In this document: positions 51,873 to 61,013 of the stretch, in pieces
How positions within the stretch are numbered: the first letter of the stretch is position 1
Layout: the number at the start of each line of letters is the position of its first letter
Assembly: GCA_963762885.1 (NCBI GenBank)
Contig: CAVXNH010000016.1
Span: 62,001 to 126,000, forward strand
Reading direction: 5' to 3'
DNA from: JASHVB01 sp963762885
GTDB lineage: Bacteria; Pseudomonadota; Alphaproteobacteria; Acetobacterales; Acetobacteraceae
DNA: 64,000 nt
Position numbers and translations under genes: made by a program
The notes under the pieces: generated by a model
The model's database searches: none
What the model was told of the DNA's origin: nothing
The model's input: the letters and a program-made list of their open reading frames with translations, nothing else

Positions 51873-53450
51873 CTAACCCTGCGCCGCCGCCGCCGACCAC
51901 GGCGAGGCCGCGTCGCTGATCCCCGTCCGGGTGCCGTCCGCATGCTGCACAATCACGTTCGGACAGGCGAAGTTGATCGGCACCGCGCCGTGTTCCACGA
52001 CCTCTAGCCGGCCCTCAGCCGCCAGCGCATCCAGCACCGCTGCCGGCAGCCTCCGGTCCGCGCTGACCGTATCCACGCTGGACACGTCGATCCTCGGGTG
52101 ATGCGCGGCGTCATCTACGCCCATGCCAAAATCGGCAATGAAGGTCATGAGTTGGAACACCGCCGCCATGATGCGCCGCCCGCCCGAGGCGCCGCCGGCC
52201 AGGAACGGCTTTTCCCCCGACGTCAGCATGATCGGCAGCATGTTGCACAGCGGCCGTTTGCCCGGAGCGATCGAGTTCGGCGAGCCCGGCCGCGGATCGA
52301 ACCACATCATGCCGTTGTTCAGCAGCACCCCTGATTGCGGCAGCAGCACCCTGCTGCCCATCGACGACATCAGTGTCGTGGTCATCGCCACCGTGGTGCC
52401 CTCGGCGTCGCACACAGTCAGGTGCGTGGTGCAGCTTTGCGCAGCGTCGGGTTCGGACTCGCCCAGCCCCGTCAGGCGCTCGGCATAGGCGGCCTTCATC
52501 GCCCGGGCGAGCGCGACATACCACGCCGCCGACGGCGCCGAGCCGCCATACGGTGCATCGGACATTTGCTCCAGCACCCGCCGCAGCGTCGGCGCCGCGG
52601 TCAGTCCGCCGGTGAGTTGCAACGTGCGGCCACGCCAGCCGATTTCCTCGGCGGGCCAGGTGCGAGGTTGGCAGTTGTGAAGATCCTCGGCCGACAACAC
52701 CCCGCCCAGCGCCTTCACATCGGCGGCGATCGAGGCGGCGATCTCGCCGTCATAAAGATCGCGCAAACCCGCAACGGCAAGCTGTTCCAGTGTCGCCGGC
52801 AGGTTGCCCTGGCGGAAGAAGCCGGGCGTGCCCTGATACGGCGGCACCGGCGGCAGCCCGTCCGGCAGATACACCGCCGCCGTCGTCGGATATTGCCTGA
52901 TCACCCGCGCCGAATTGGCGATCTTCACCCCGGTGTACCAGTCCTGCGGCAGCCCGCGCTTCGCCAGAGCGATGGCCGGCGCGATGATGTCGGCCAGCGG
53001 CAGCCGCCCCCACTGTCGCAGCATATAGTCGTAGCCGGCGACCGCCGACGGGATCGCGGCCGATAACGGGCCGTGGATGTTGATATCGCCCTCCACCTCC
53101 GGCCAGGCGAACAGGTCGGTGGTCATGCGTCCGGTCAGCCGGTAGCGCGCCGGATTGGTGGCGGCCGGCGCGCGCGGCCCGAAATCCACCACCTGGGCGC
53201 GCCGCTCCCCCGCGCGGTGCACCAGAGCGAAGCCGATGCCGCCCAGCCCGGAGTTCCACGGCTCGACGGTGGACAGCGCCAGCGCGGTCGCCACCGCCGC
53301 GTCGATCGCGTTGCCCCCCGCGTCGAGCACCGCGACTCCCGCCTGCGCTGCGCTACGTGCCTGCGAAACCACCATCCCGCGGCGCCCCTTGGCCGATGGC
53401 TTGGTCAGTTCCCAGAACTGGGTCACGTGCGGCGGCGGCGTGTATTGCAT
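51873..53450 (-). CDS. Gamma-glutamyltransferase family protein
   Basis: It encodes 525 residues from ATG 53450 behind GGAGAGCC. Features are GMVVSQARSAAQAGVAVLDA, GGNAIDAAVATALAL, and NSGLGGIGFALVH. The autoprocessing Thr is in SCTTHLTVCDAEG, and glycine-rich SGGRRIMAAVFQ is near the C-terminus. There is no signal peptide. The family cleaves gamma-glutamyl bonds (glutathione, or acylated precursors such as cephalosporins); the specificity is unknown. It faces ccdB convergently, ten bases apart. Confidence 0.9.
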   Translation of the reverse strand: MQYTPPPHVTQFWELTKPSAKGRRGMVVSQARSAAQAGVAVLDAGGNAIDAAVATALALSTVEPWNSGLGGIGFALVHRAGERRAQVVDFGPRAPAATNPARYRLTGRMTTDLFAWPEVEGDINIHGPLSAAIPSAVAGYDYMLRQWGRLPLADIIAPAIALAKRGLPQDWYTGVKIANSARVIRQYPTTAAVYLPDGLPPVPPYQGTPGFFRQGNLPATLEQLAVAGLRDLYDGEIAASIAADVKALGGVLSAEDLHNCQPRTWPAEEIGWRGRTLQLTGGLTAAPTLRRVLEQMSDAPYGGSAPSAAWYVALARAMKAAYAERLTGLGESEPDAAQSCTTHLTVCDAEGTTVAMTTTLMSSMGSRVLLPQSGVLLNNGMMWFDPRPGSPNSIAPGKRPLCNMLPIMLTSGEKPFLAGGASGGRRIMAAVFQLMTFIADFGMGVDDAAHHPRIDVSSVDTVSADRRLPAAVLDALAAEGRLEVVEHGAVPINFACPNVIVQHADGTRTGISDAASPWSAAAAQG

Positions 53451-53979
53451 GTTGGCTCTCCGATGGCGCGGCGATGGTCGGATGGCGCGCCGCCGGTGGC
53501 AAGAGCAGGAGAGGCGGAGTCGATGGGGAATTGGCGCCATGCGGCGCGGGCCGGGGACGGATCAGGCAGTGACTTAGAAGCGTGGAGCAACGCAGGGTTC
53601 AACAAATATGCATAAGGAACTGCCGATGTTGGTAAGCTGCGCTTATCCTGACGCGGGAAGCGATGCCGATCGATCCAAGATAGATAGCAAATCGTCAACG
53701 TGGCTGATCTACAATTCGCTCAGCCTGTACTTGCAGATCTGGCCTGATCTCATCATTTGGATAGGTCATATCTATCTCAATCGCCTGGCGAGCGGACCCG
53801 CGTCGGACGTCCTGCGGATTATTTGTCAAACCCCGTGCGCGAGGCGTGGTGTCCTATCTCTATGCTTGCGCTCAGCAATTGTGCGGCCTGGAGCCGTAAA
53901 GCTGGCGACACCCGCACGAGCCGCGTGATTGCCTCGGTCGCCGTCTCGGCAACGGATCATCACCCCAGGCCGCCTTGGC
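53451..53979. other. Intergenic region before the MFS transporter
   Basis: Only short conflicting frames. I see no gene; the last 100 bases form the transporter promoter. Confidence 0.4.
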
Positions 53980-53993
53980 TTGATCTGCATCAA
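53980..53993. promoter_or_regulatory. Perfect FNR/Anr-type box TTGATCTGCATCAA
   Basis: Exact match to TTGAT-N4-ATCAA, 57 bp upstream of the transporter start codon. Factors of the Crp-FNR family (FNR, Anr, Dnr, FixK) use this sequence. It suggests oxygen- or nitric-oxide-dependent control. Confidence 0.65.
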
Positions 53994-54050
53994 CGACCGT
54001 GCCACCCGGGCGCCTAACCTGCCCTACCCAGCAGGCTGTGGAGAAAAGCG

Positions 54051-55397
54051 GTGGCAACCGATGTATCCGACGTGATCGAGCATGCCCGTTTCAACTCGTA
54101 CCACCTGCGCATCGCCATCCTGTGCGGCGTGCTGGTGTTCCTCGACGGGTTCGACCTGACGGCCATCAGCTACGCCGCACCGCAGTTCATCAAATTGCTC
54201 GGCATCACCCGCGCCATGATCGCACCGGTCTTCTCCGCCGGGTTGCTCGGCCTGACGATCGGCGCGCTGCTGTTCGGCCTGATCGCCGACCGCATCGGTG
54301 CCAAGCGCACCTTCGTCGCCTGCGCTGTGCTGTTCGGATTGCTCTCGATCGCCACCGCCCTGGTCACCAGCATGACCGAGTTGCTGGTGGTCCGCTTCCT
54401 CGCCGGCCTGGCGCTGGGCGGCGCTTCGCCGATCTCCATCGCCATCGCCAGCGACTACGTGCCGAAGCATGTGCGTACATCGGTGACGATGATCATGTAT
54501 GTCAGCCTGTCGCTGGGCTCGGTTTCCGCCGGCTATGCGTTCGGGTTCCTGACGTTCCTGGGCTGGCGGACGGTGTTCTGGATCGGCGGCCTGCTGCCGG
54601 TGCTGCTGGCGCCCTTGGTTCTCGCAGCTATGCCCGAGGCGCTGGAGTTCCTGGTGATGCACGGCGCCCCGGCGGCACGCATCCGCGCCATCCTGGCGCG
54701 GCTGGATCCCACCCGGGACTTCTCGCGCGAAACCAGCTTCACCGTGGGGCGCGAGAACCAGCCCGGCTTCCAGCCGATCCAGTTGTTCCAGGACGGGCGC
54801 GCGCCGATCACCATCATGCTGTGGGTGGTGTTCTTCACCTCGCTGGTCGCGATCTATTTCTTCAATAGCTGGATTCCCACGCTGCTGACCGGCAGTGGCC
54901 TGTCCGGCACCGAGATCGTGGTGATCTCCACCGGGCTGCAATTCGGCGGCATCATCGGCACGCTGATCGCGGCGCCCATCGTGGTGCGGTTGCCCGGCTT
55001 TCTTACCGCCGGCTTCGGCTACCTGTGCGCCGCGCTGGCCATGCTGGTGCTGGGCAGCGGCGGCGGCAGCTTCTGGTTCCTCGCCTGTGCCGTGCTGGCA
55101 GTCGGCATCTTCCTGATCGGCACGCAGAGCGTGCTGAACGCCAGCGCCGCCGGCGTGTATCCGCCCAGCATGCGCTCGACCGGAGTTGGCTGGGGCTTCG
55201 GCATTGGCCGCATCGGCTCGGTGTTGTCGCCGGGCATCGCCGGAGTGCTGGTGGCGATGCAATGGAAGCCGGGCGAGTTGTTCATGATCGCCGCGGTGCC
55301 GACCGTGCTGGCGAGCATTGCCATCCTGGTCGTGCACTGGCTGGTGCGGCGGCGTGCCCGGCAGGAAGCCGGGGTGCCGGCGGTCGCAAGCGGCTGA
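54051..55397 (+). CDS. MFS transporter, aromatic acid:H+ symporter (AAHS) type
   Basis: It encodes 448 residues from GTG 54051, with GGAGAAAAGC upstream. Twelve hydrophobic helices are visible. TM1 carries VFLDGFDLTAISYAAPQ, the AAHS signature DGxD with the substrate-coupling Asp, and the TM2-TM3 loop carries GLIADRIGAKRTF (motif A). The central loop is cytoplasmic and Arg-rich. The 448-residue length matches PcaK and BenK. It probably imports an aromatic or related carboxylate. It is controlled by the FNR-type box upstream and leads the metabolic cluster to the right. Confidence 0.88.
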   Translation: MATDVSDVIEHARFNSYHLRIAILCGVLVFLDGFDLTAISYAAPQFIKLLGITRAMIAPVFSAGLLGLTIGALLFGLIADRIGAKRTFVACAVLFGLLSIATALVTSMTELLVVRFLAGLALGGASPISIAIASDYVPKHVRTSVTMIMYVSLSLGSVSAGYAFGFLTFLGWRTVFWIGGLLPVLLAPLVLAAMPEALEFLVMHGAPAARIRAILARLDPTRDFSRETSFTVGRENQPGFQPIQLFQDGRAPITIMLWVVFFTSLVAIYFFNSWIPTLLTGSGLSGTEIVVISTGLQFGGIIGTLIAAPIVVRLPGFLTAGFGYLCAALAMLVLGSGGGSFWFLACAVLAVGIFLIGTQSVLNASAAGVYPPSMRSTGVGWGFGIGRIGSVLSPGIAGVLVAMQWKPGELFMIAAVPTVLASIAILVVHWLVRRRARQEAGVPAVASG

Positions 55398-55463
55398 ACG
55401 TTGTTACCCTGACTGGAATTCTGCGCCTCCTGTCATTGCGAGCTGGCCACCGCCTGGCGGCGG

Positions 55464-55520
55464 CCGACCCGCCCTGGATGAAACCGCTGTCCCCCCCGTG
55501 TCATGGCCGGCGCAACCCTC
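55464..55520. repeat. Family A-related intergenic repeat
   Basis: Diverged copy of the family A start (CCTGGATGAAACCG) and GTGTCATGGCCGG. It lies between the transporter and the convergent alcohol dehydrogenase. Confidence 0.5.
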
Positions 55521-55530
55521 CGGTGCGGCA

Positions 55531-56529
55531 TCAGGGCACCAGCACCGCGGCGCCTTGCAGTCTCCCGGCGCGCAGATCGTCGAGTGCCTGGTTCGCCTGG
55601 TCCAATGCATAGGGCAGCGGCCGCGTCCGCACCGGGACTTGCGGCGCCAACGCCAGGAACTCGTCGCCGTCGCGCCGCGTCAGGTTGGCAACCGAGCGCA
55701 CGACGCGCTCGCCCCACAGGATGTCGTAGGAGAAACTCGGAATTTGGCTCATGTGGATGCCGGCGCAGACCACGGTGCCGCCGCGTTCCACCGCGCGCAA
55801 CGCGGCCGGCACCAGCGGTCCGACCGGGGCAAAGATGATGGCGGCATCGAGCAATTCCGGCGGCGGCCGGTCGGAGCCACCGGCCCACTCCGCTCCGAGT
55901 TCGCGTGCGAAGTTCTGCGCGTCGGCGTCGCCCGGGCTGGTAAACGCGAACACACGGCGGCCCTGCCAGCGTGCCACCTGCGCTATGATATGTGCCGCGG
56001 CGCCGAAGCCGTACAGGCCCAGGCGTTTGCCGTCGCCGGCCATACGCAGGGCGCGGTAGCCGATCAGTCCGGCGCACAGCAGCGGTGCGGCTTGCTCGTC
56101 GCTGTAGCCCTCCGGCATGGCGAAGCAGAAGCGCTGGTCGGCGACGGTGTAGTCGGCATAGCCGCCGTCGATCTGATAGCCGGTGAAGCGCGCCTGCGCA
56201 CACAGGTTCTCGCGCCCGGCGCGGCAGAACTCACAGACACCGCAGGTAAAGCCGAGCCACGGCACGCCGACCCGGTCGCCGGGTGAAAAACGGTCCGCGC
56301 CGTCCCCCAGCGCAGAGATGGTGCCGACGATTTCATGGCCGGGGGTGAGCGGCAGCTTCGGTTCGGTCAGCTCGCCGTCCACCACATGCAGGTCGGTGCG
56401 GCATACGGCGCAGGCGTGCACGCGGATCAGCACCTGTCCTGGGCCGGGGGTGGGGATGGCGACCGCCGTCAGACGCAACGGCCGGTGCGCGGCATCCATC
56501 CGCATGGCTCGCATCGTCGGATCGCTCAT
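55531..56529 (-). CDS. Zinc-dependent alcohol dehydrogenase
   Basis: It encodes 332 residues from ATG 56529, overlapping the upstream gene as ATGA. Catalytic zinc ligands lie in HACAVCRTDLHV (Cys) and TPGHEIVG (His, Glu); structural zinc Cys residues are TCGVCEFCRAGRENLC. The NAD(P)-binding region is GLYGFGAAAHIIAQVA. It belongs to the medium-chain dehydrogenase/reductase superfamily of the AdhP/YugJ-like size class. Substrate unknown; broad alcohol or aldehyde oxidation is typical. The frame running to 56889 is shadow of the acetyltransferase gene. Confidence 0.9.
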   Translation of the reverse strand: MSDPTMRAMRMDAAHRPLRLTAVAIPTPGPGQVLIRVHACAVCRTDLHVVDGELTEPKLPLTPGHEIVGTISALGDGADRFSPGDRVGVPWLGFTCGVCEFCRAGRENLCAQARFTGYQIDGGYADYTVADQRFCFAMPEGYSDEQAAPLLCAGLIGYRALRMAGDGKRLGLYGFGAAAHIIAQVARWQGRRVFAFTSPGDADAQNFARELGAEWAGGSDRPPPELLDAAIIFAPVGPLVPAALRAVERGGTVVCAGIHMSQIPSFSYDILWGERVVRSVANLTRRDGDEFLALAPQVPVRTRPLPYALDQANQALDDLRAGRLQGAAVLVP

Positions 56530-57083
56530 GAGCTTGCACTCCAGTCGGGATGCAGCAGTGCGTAGAGCAACATGTCGCGCGGCTGGCCGCCGACGAACAG
56601 CCAGTCGCGCATCAGGCCTTCGTGGCGAAACCCCAGGCGCTCGGCCAAACGGATCGACGCCGCGTTCGGGGGTTCGATACGCGCCTCGATGCGGTGGGTG
56701 TCCAGTGCGGTGAAGCAGTGCTGCAGCAGGGCGCCGGCGGCTTCCGCGGCGAGGCCCTGCTTTCGCCACGGCCGCACCAGCATCCACCCGACCGCCAGGC
56801 GATGGTTCCACGGCGTGCGCATGTGATAGTTCACCGTGCCGACGAACTGCCCGGTATGGCGCAGCGACACGGCGAACATCGCGTGCCATTGCGGGCTGGC
56901 CTCAAGGGAATTGCGGATACGCCCCGCAGTCTCGGCCGCATCGACCGACGGCAACGAGTCCCAGAAGCGCATCGTGTCCGCGTCGCCAAACGCCGCATGC
57001 AGATCGGGTGCGTCCGCCTCCGCGATCCGGCGTAGGGTCAGGCGTGGCGTTTGCAGGTCCGGAACGTCGGGAGGTTCGGTCAT
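56526..57083 (-). CDS. GNAT family N-acetyltransferase (RimJ/RimL type)
   Basis: It encodes 185 residues from ATG 57083 behind GGAGAGTACCGCG. RimJ/L-type features: LQTPRLTLRRIAEADAPDLH, AVGWMLVRPWRKQGLAAEAA with the acetyl-CoA P-loop (Q/R-x-x-G-x-A/G), and NAASIRLAERLGFRHEG. It acetylates a protein N-terminus or small amine. Its stop overlaps the alcohol dehydrogenase start, so both are translated together. Confidence 0.87.
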   Translation of the reverse strand: MTEPPDVPDLQTPRLTLRRIAEADAPDLHAAFGDADTMRFWDSLPSVDAAETAGRIRNSLEASPQWHAMFAVSLRHTGQFVGTVNYHMRTPWNHRLAVGWMLVRPWRKQGLAAEAAGALLQHCFTALDTHRIEARIEPPNAASIRLAERLGFRHEGLMRDWLFVGGQPRDMLLYALLHPDWSASS

Positions 57084-57206
57084 CGCGGTACTCTCCACAG
57101 CGTGACGAGCCTATGCGGCGCGTTTTTGACAATGCCGACGACGGGGCCGTACCGTCTGCCCTGGCCGGCCAGCAATAATATGCCGGCATATCGGGCGGGG
57201 GAAACC

Positions 57207-58363
57207 ATGAGTCTCAGTCTCGAAGGCGTTCGGGTGCTCGAGTTGGCGCGGTATCAGGCGGGTCCGCGGGGCGGCATGATCATGTCGGATCTCGGCGCCG
57301 AGGTGATCAAGATCGAACGCCTGGGCGGTGAGGAAACCCGCCAGCATCCGCCCATGGTGCGCGGCCAGAGCGTCTATTTCAGCGTGTATAATCGCGGCAA
57401 GCGCAGCATCTGCCTGGACCTTCGCCACGCGCAGGGCAAGGAGATCTTCGCCGAACTGGTAAAGACCGCCGACATCGTGCTGGAGAATTTCCGGCCGGGC
57501 ACGATGCATGCGATGGGCTTCGATTACGACGCGCTGCGAGCGCTGAAGCCCGACATCATCTTGGTGTCGGTGTCCGGCTTCGGCCAGTACGGCCCCTATA
57601 CCGACCGTCCCGCCTTCGATCCGCTCGGCCAGGCGATGAGCGGCTTGATGACGCTGACCGGCCAGCCGATCGGCCGCCCGCTCGGCACCGCGACGTCGCT
57701 GGTCGATCGCTATACCGCGCTGCATGCGACGATCGGTGCGCTGGCCGCGCTGCGTCACCGCGACCGCACGGGCGAGGGCCAACTCGTCGATTGCTGTTTG
57801 CTCGATTTCGGCACTGACCATGGTGGAGATCCCGACATCGGACCTATCTCGCGACCGGCGAGGAAGGCGGCGAAGGCGGCCGTCCACCGTATCGCGCCAA
57901 GGACGGCTATGTGGTGATCTCCGCCGCCGGGCGGGAGATGGCGGGGCGGCTGATGGCCCTGGTGTCGGGCGGCACCGGCAAGGGGGACTCCGAACCGCTC
58001 ACCGGCGGGCACTCCGGCGGCGATGCGCGGCGCGCCGCGGTCGAGGCGTGGTGCGCGGAACGCAGCGTCGAAACGATCTGTCGGGCGCTGATGGACGCGG
58101 GGGTGCCGGTGGCGCCGGTGCGGACGATTCCGGAGGTTGCACAGGACCCGCATCTTTGGGAACGCGAGATGCTGGTGAAGATGGAGGATCCGGTCGCCGG
58201 CGAAATGTATCTGCCCGGCGTGACGGTGAAGATGTCGCGCACGCCAGGCCGGGTCGGGCCGGTTCCCACGCCGGGTCAGCACACCGACGAGGTGCTGGGG
58301 CGGTTGTTGGGATACGACGCTGGCCGGCTGGAGGAGTTGCGGGCGGCGAGAGTGATTGGGTAG
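57207..58363 (+). CDS. CoA-transferase family III, two one-base insertions
   Basis: About 385 residues from ATG 57207 behind GGGGGAAACC. CaiB/Frc family motifs: GVRVLELARYQAGPRGG, MSDLGAEVIKIERLGG, YNRGKRSICLDLRH, ENFRPGTMHAMGFDY, and SGFGQYGPYTDRPAFDPLGQ shortened here at AFDPLGQ, holding the catalytic Asp. Near 57806 an extra T and near 57843 an extra C shift the frame; the third frame continues AKDGYVVISAAGREMAGRL to 58363. It would move CoA between carboxylic acids. Both extra bases are in homopolymers, so read error is likely. Confidence 0.87.
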
Positions 58364-58470
58364 TTCATTAACCGATCCCGGGCTTTGCGCGGGTGAGGGT
58401 GAGAGTGCGAGAGCGCGAGGGTGCGGGTGCCGCGTGGTGCACCGAGTCCTGCTTCACAAGGAAGATGGCC

Positions 58471-59622
58471 ATGGGGCGTTCGCAACACCCTCACCCGGCG
58501 CTCCGCGCCGACCTCTCCCGCTTCGCGGGAGAGGTTTGTGTCATCGGGGCTGGCATTGGCGGTATCTATCTTTCCGCCATGCTGGGCACCGCCGGCTGCA
58601 AGCTGCGGCTGCACGATATCGACGATACCCGCCTTGCCGATGTCCGCGCGCGCGGCGGCATCGAGGTCGAGGGCGAACCCGATCGCTTTGCCGCGATTGA
58701 ACGCGTTACCAACGATCTCCCAACCGCGGTCGATGGGGCCGACCTCATCGTCGTGGCGACCGGCGGCAATTACCAGGAGGCCGTCGCCCGATCGCTGGCG
58801 CCGCTGCTGCGGGGTGGAGAAATCATCCTGCTGATCCAGGGCAACACCGGTGGCTCGCTCGTGGTGCGGCGCGCTTTGGATTCGGCCGGGTGCAGCGTTG
58901 CGGTCGACATCGCCGAGATGGACAACTATCCGTATTCCTGCTGGAGGCTGTCGCCGACACGCATTCGCCCGATCGTCGCCAAGCGCTGGTTGCAGATTGC
59001 GGCGTTTCCCGGCCGTCGTATCGATGCGGTGTTTCCGTGCCTGGCGCCGCTATTCCCGCACGCCATCGCCGCGCCGACCATCGTGCATACCGGCTTTACC
59101 AACGCCAACGCGATGCTGCATGTGGCGAACTGTGTCGCCAATGCCGGCAAGATCGATCGTGGCGAGGCCTACAAATTCTACGCCGAGGGGGTCACGCCGT
59201 CCGTGGCGCGGCTTTACGAAGCGATCAACGCCGAACGCGTGACGGTCGCCGCCGCACTGGGTGCCACAGTGCCTGATCTGGCCGACTGGTTCGAGCGCAC
59301 CTACGGCGTGCGTGGCGCCACACTGTCGGAAACCTGCCAACTGCTGACGACCAATAGCGACGGACCGTACCAGGCGACCGGCACGCCGAAATCCTTCGAC
59401 CATAAATACGTCACCGAGGACGTGCCGGTTGGTTTGATACCGATGCGCGAGCTCGGCGCTGCCGCCGGCGTGCCAACGCCGATGATCGACGCGGTGATCG
59501 CATTGGCGCGCGGTCTGACCGGCAAGGATTTCGCGGTTGAGGCACGAACGCTGGAGCGCATGGGCCTTGGGGGCTTGGACGCTGCGGGGATCAGGCGGGT
59601 TGCGGAGCAGGGGTTCGGGTAA
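58471..59622 (+). CDS. Opine/octopine dehydrogenase family protein with repeat-derived N-terminus
   Basis: It encodes 383 residues from ATG 58471 (AAGGA upstream). Residues 1-20 come from a palindromic repeat (HPHPALRADLSRFAGE). From residue 22 the Rossmann motif VCVIGAGIGGIYLSAMLG begins, where such enzymes normally start. Then VVATGGNYQEAVARSLAP, GGEIILLIQGNTGGSLV and the C-terminal helical domain with AAPTIVHTGFTNANAMLHVA. Opine dehydrogenases reductively condense a keto acid with an amino acid. It lies between the CoA-transferase and the amidohydrolase on the same strand. Confidence 0.85.
   Translation: MGRSQHPHPALRADLSRFAGEVCVIGAGIGGIYLSAMLGTAGCKLRLHDIDDTRLADVRARGGIEVEGEPDRFAAIERVTNDLPTAVDGADLIVVATGGNYQEAVARSLAPLLRGGEIILLIQGNTGGSLVVRRALDSAGCSVAVDIAEMDNYPYSCWRLSPTRIRPIVAKRWLQIAAFPGRRIDAVFPCLAPLFPHAIAAPTIVHTGFTNANAMLHVANCVANAGKIDRGEAYKFYAEGVTPSVARLYEAINAERVTVAAALGATVPDLADWFERTYGVRGATLSETCQLLTTNSDGPYQATGTPKSFDHKYVTEDVPVGLIPMRELGAAAGVPTPMIDAVIALARGLTGKDFAVEARTLERMGLGGLDAAGIRRVAEQGFG
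58486..58534. repeat. Half unit of family C repeat, inside coding sequence
   Basis: CACCCTCACCCGGCGCTCCG, then ACCTCTCCCGCTTCGCGGGAG: the right half of the family C repeat. It is translated in frame as the N-terminus of the opine dehydrogenase. Confidence 0.8.
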
Positions 59623-59627
59623 GAAAA

Positions 59628-59781
59628 CCTCTCCCGCGGGAGCGGGAGAGGTCGAGACGCGTCAGCGTCGAGGGTGAGGGCGATCGGGTCGGCACACTTC
59701 GCTCTGCCTGCTACGTGCCGACCCGATCACCCTCACCCGCGTCGCTCCGCTCCGCGACCTCTCCCGCTCCCGCGGGAGAGG
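59628..59781. repeat. Long inverted repeat, family C (154 bp)
   Basis: Same organisation as 42816-42965: CCTCTCCCGCGGGAGCGGGA outer arm, GATCGGGTCGGCAC inner arm and complements. It directly precedes the ribosome binding site of the next gene. Confidence 0.85.
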
Positions 59782-59804
59782 TATACAGAACAGGGAGGAC
59801 CACA

Positions 59805-60896
59805 ATGCTGTTCAGTTGCCTGGCGCCGGGCGCACCCATCCCCGGCCGCTTTCCCGGTCCGCCGCATCCGCGCGGCAAGCACCTCATCGTCGATATCCAT
59901 TGCCATCTGCTGACCGAACGCGCGGAAGCCATGTTCCGCGAGGCCGGCCTGGTCGAACGCCGCCCACGCGACGTATTCGCCAACCCCCGCACCCGCGAAG
60001 TGAACAAGGAGCAAGCCCGGCGCACGCGGCTCCAATTCACGTCGATTGAGAAGCGGCTTGCCGACATGGACCACATGGGCATCGACATCCAGGCGATCAC
60101 CCCGGCGCCGAACCAGACCTATTACGACACGCCGCCCGACCTCGGCATCGCTACGGCACGCGTCATCAACGACAACGTCGCGGATATTGTGGCGCGGCAC
60201 CCGGATCGCTTCGTCGGGCTCGGCACCGTGCCATTCCAGGCGCCCGAGCTTGCTGTTGCCGAGTTGGAACGCCTGCACAAATCGCTCGGCCTGCGCGGCA
60301 TCGAGATCGCCACCAACGTCGCCGGCGCCGACCTGTCCGAAGATCGCTTTCGCCCGATCTTCGCCAAGGCCGAGGAACTCGACCTGACGATTTTCATGCA
60401 CCCGACCGGCTTCACCGAGGCGCGCCGCTTCGGCGATCATTACTTTACCAACGTGATCGGCAATCCGCTCGATACCACGGTCGCCGTGCATCACCTGATT
60501 TTCGGCGGCGTGCTGGAACAATGCCCGAAGCTCAAGCTGGTGCTGTCGCATGGTGGCGGCTACCTGGCCGCCTATTCCGGCCGCATCGATCACGCCGCGT
60601 CAGCGCGTCCCGATTGCTGCGAACAGATCCACGACATGCCGACGACGTATCTGCGGCGGCTGTATTTCGACACGCTGGTCTACACCCATCCTCAGTTGGA
60701 GTATCTGGTGCGGCAATACGGCGCCGATCACGTGTTGATGGGTACCGACTATCCGGCCGATATGGGCGAAGTCGACCCGATCGGCTTCATCGCAGGCTCG
60801 CCGGGTCTGAGCGAAACAGAACGCGCCGCCATCCTCGGCGGCAATGCGGTGCGGCTGCTGGGGATCGAGGAACTGGCGCAGCGGCGAGTCACGTAG
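59805..60896 (+). CDS. Amidohydrolase family 2, ACMSD-like
   Basis: It encodes 363 residues from ATG 59805 behind GGGAGGACCACA. Motifs: IVDIHCHLLTERAEAMF, LADMDHMGIDIQAITPAP, FMHPTGFTEARRFGDHY, LVLSHGGGYLAAYSGRIDHA and HVLMGTDYPADMGEVDP. This order matches aminocarboxymuconate-semialdehyde decarboxylase-type amidohydrolases, which act in aromatic or tryptophan degradation. The match with an aromatic-acid transporter and CoA-transferase nearby supports a catabolic cluster. Exact substrate unknown. Confidence 0.88.
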   Translation: MLFSCLAPGAPIPGRFPGPPHPRGKHLIVDIHCHLLTERAEAMFREAGLVERRPRDVFANPRTREVNKEQARRTRLQFTSIEKRLADMDHMGIDIQAITPAPNQTYYDTPPDLGIATARVINDNVADIVARHPDRFVGLGTVPFQAPELAVAELERLHKSLGLRGIEIATNVAGADLSEDRFRPIFAKAEELDLTIFMHPTGFTEARRFGDHYFTNVIGNPLDTTVAVHHLIFGGVLEQCPKLKLVLSHGGGYLAAYSGRIDHAASARPDCCEQIHDMPTTYLRRLYFDTLVYTHPQLEYLVRQYGADHVLMGTDYPADMGEVDPIGFIAGSPGLSETERAAILGGNAVRLLGIEELAQRRVT

Positions 60897-60917
60897 TCCG
60901 AACCGAAGCGTCCCGTG

Positions 60918-61004
60918 CTGTCATTGCGAGCGCAGCGAAGCAATCTCCCCGAAAGATCGCGCCAACCCAGGCGGGAGATTGCTTCGCTGCGCTTGCAATG
61001 ACAG
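60918..61004. repeat. Palindromic repeat, family D
   Basis: Arms 60918-60948 and 60974-61004 (31 nt, one mismatch) of the type TGTCATTGCGAGCGCAGCGA, a sequence class common as dispersed palindromes in many bacteria. It separates two convergent genes. Confidence 0.85.
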
Positions 61005-61013
61005 CATGGGACG

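Noticed and set aside
53608..53928. 106-residue ORF before the MFS transporter
   Set aside because: It has no recognisable domain, poor codon pattern and no supporting context.
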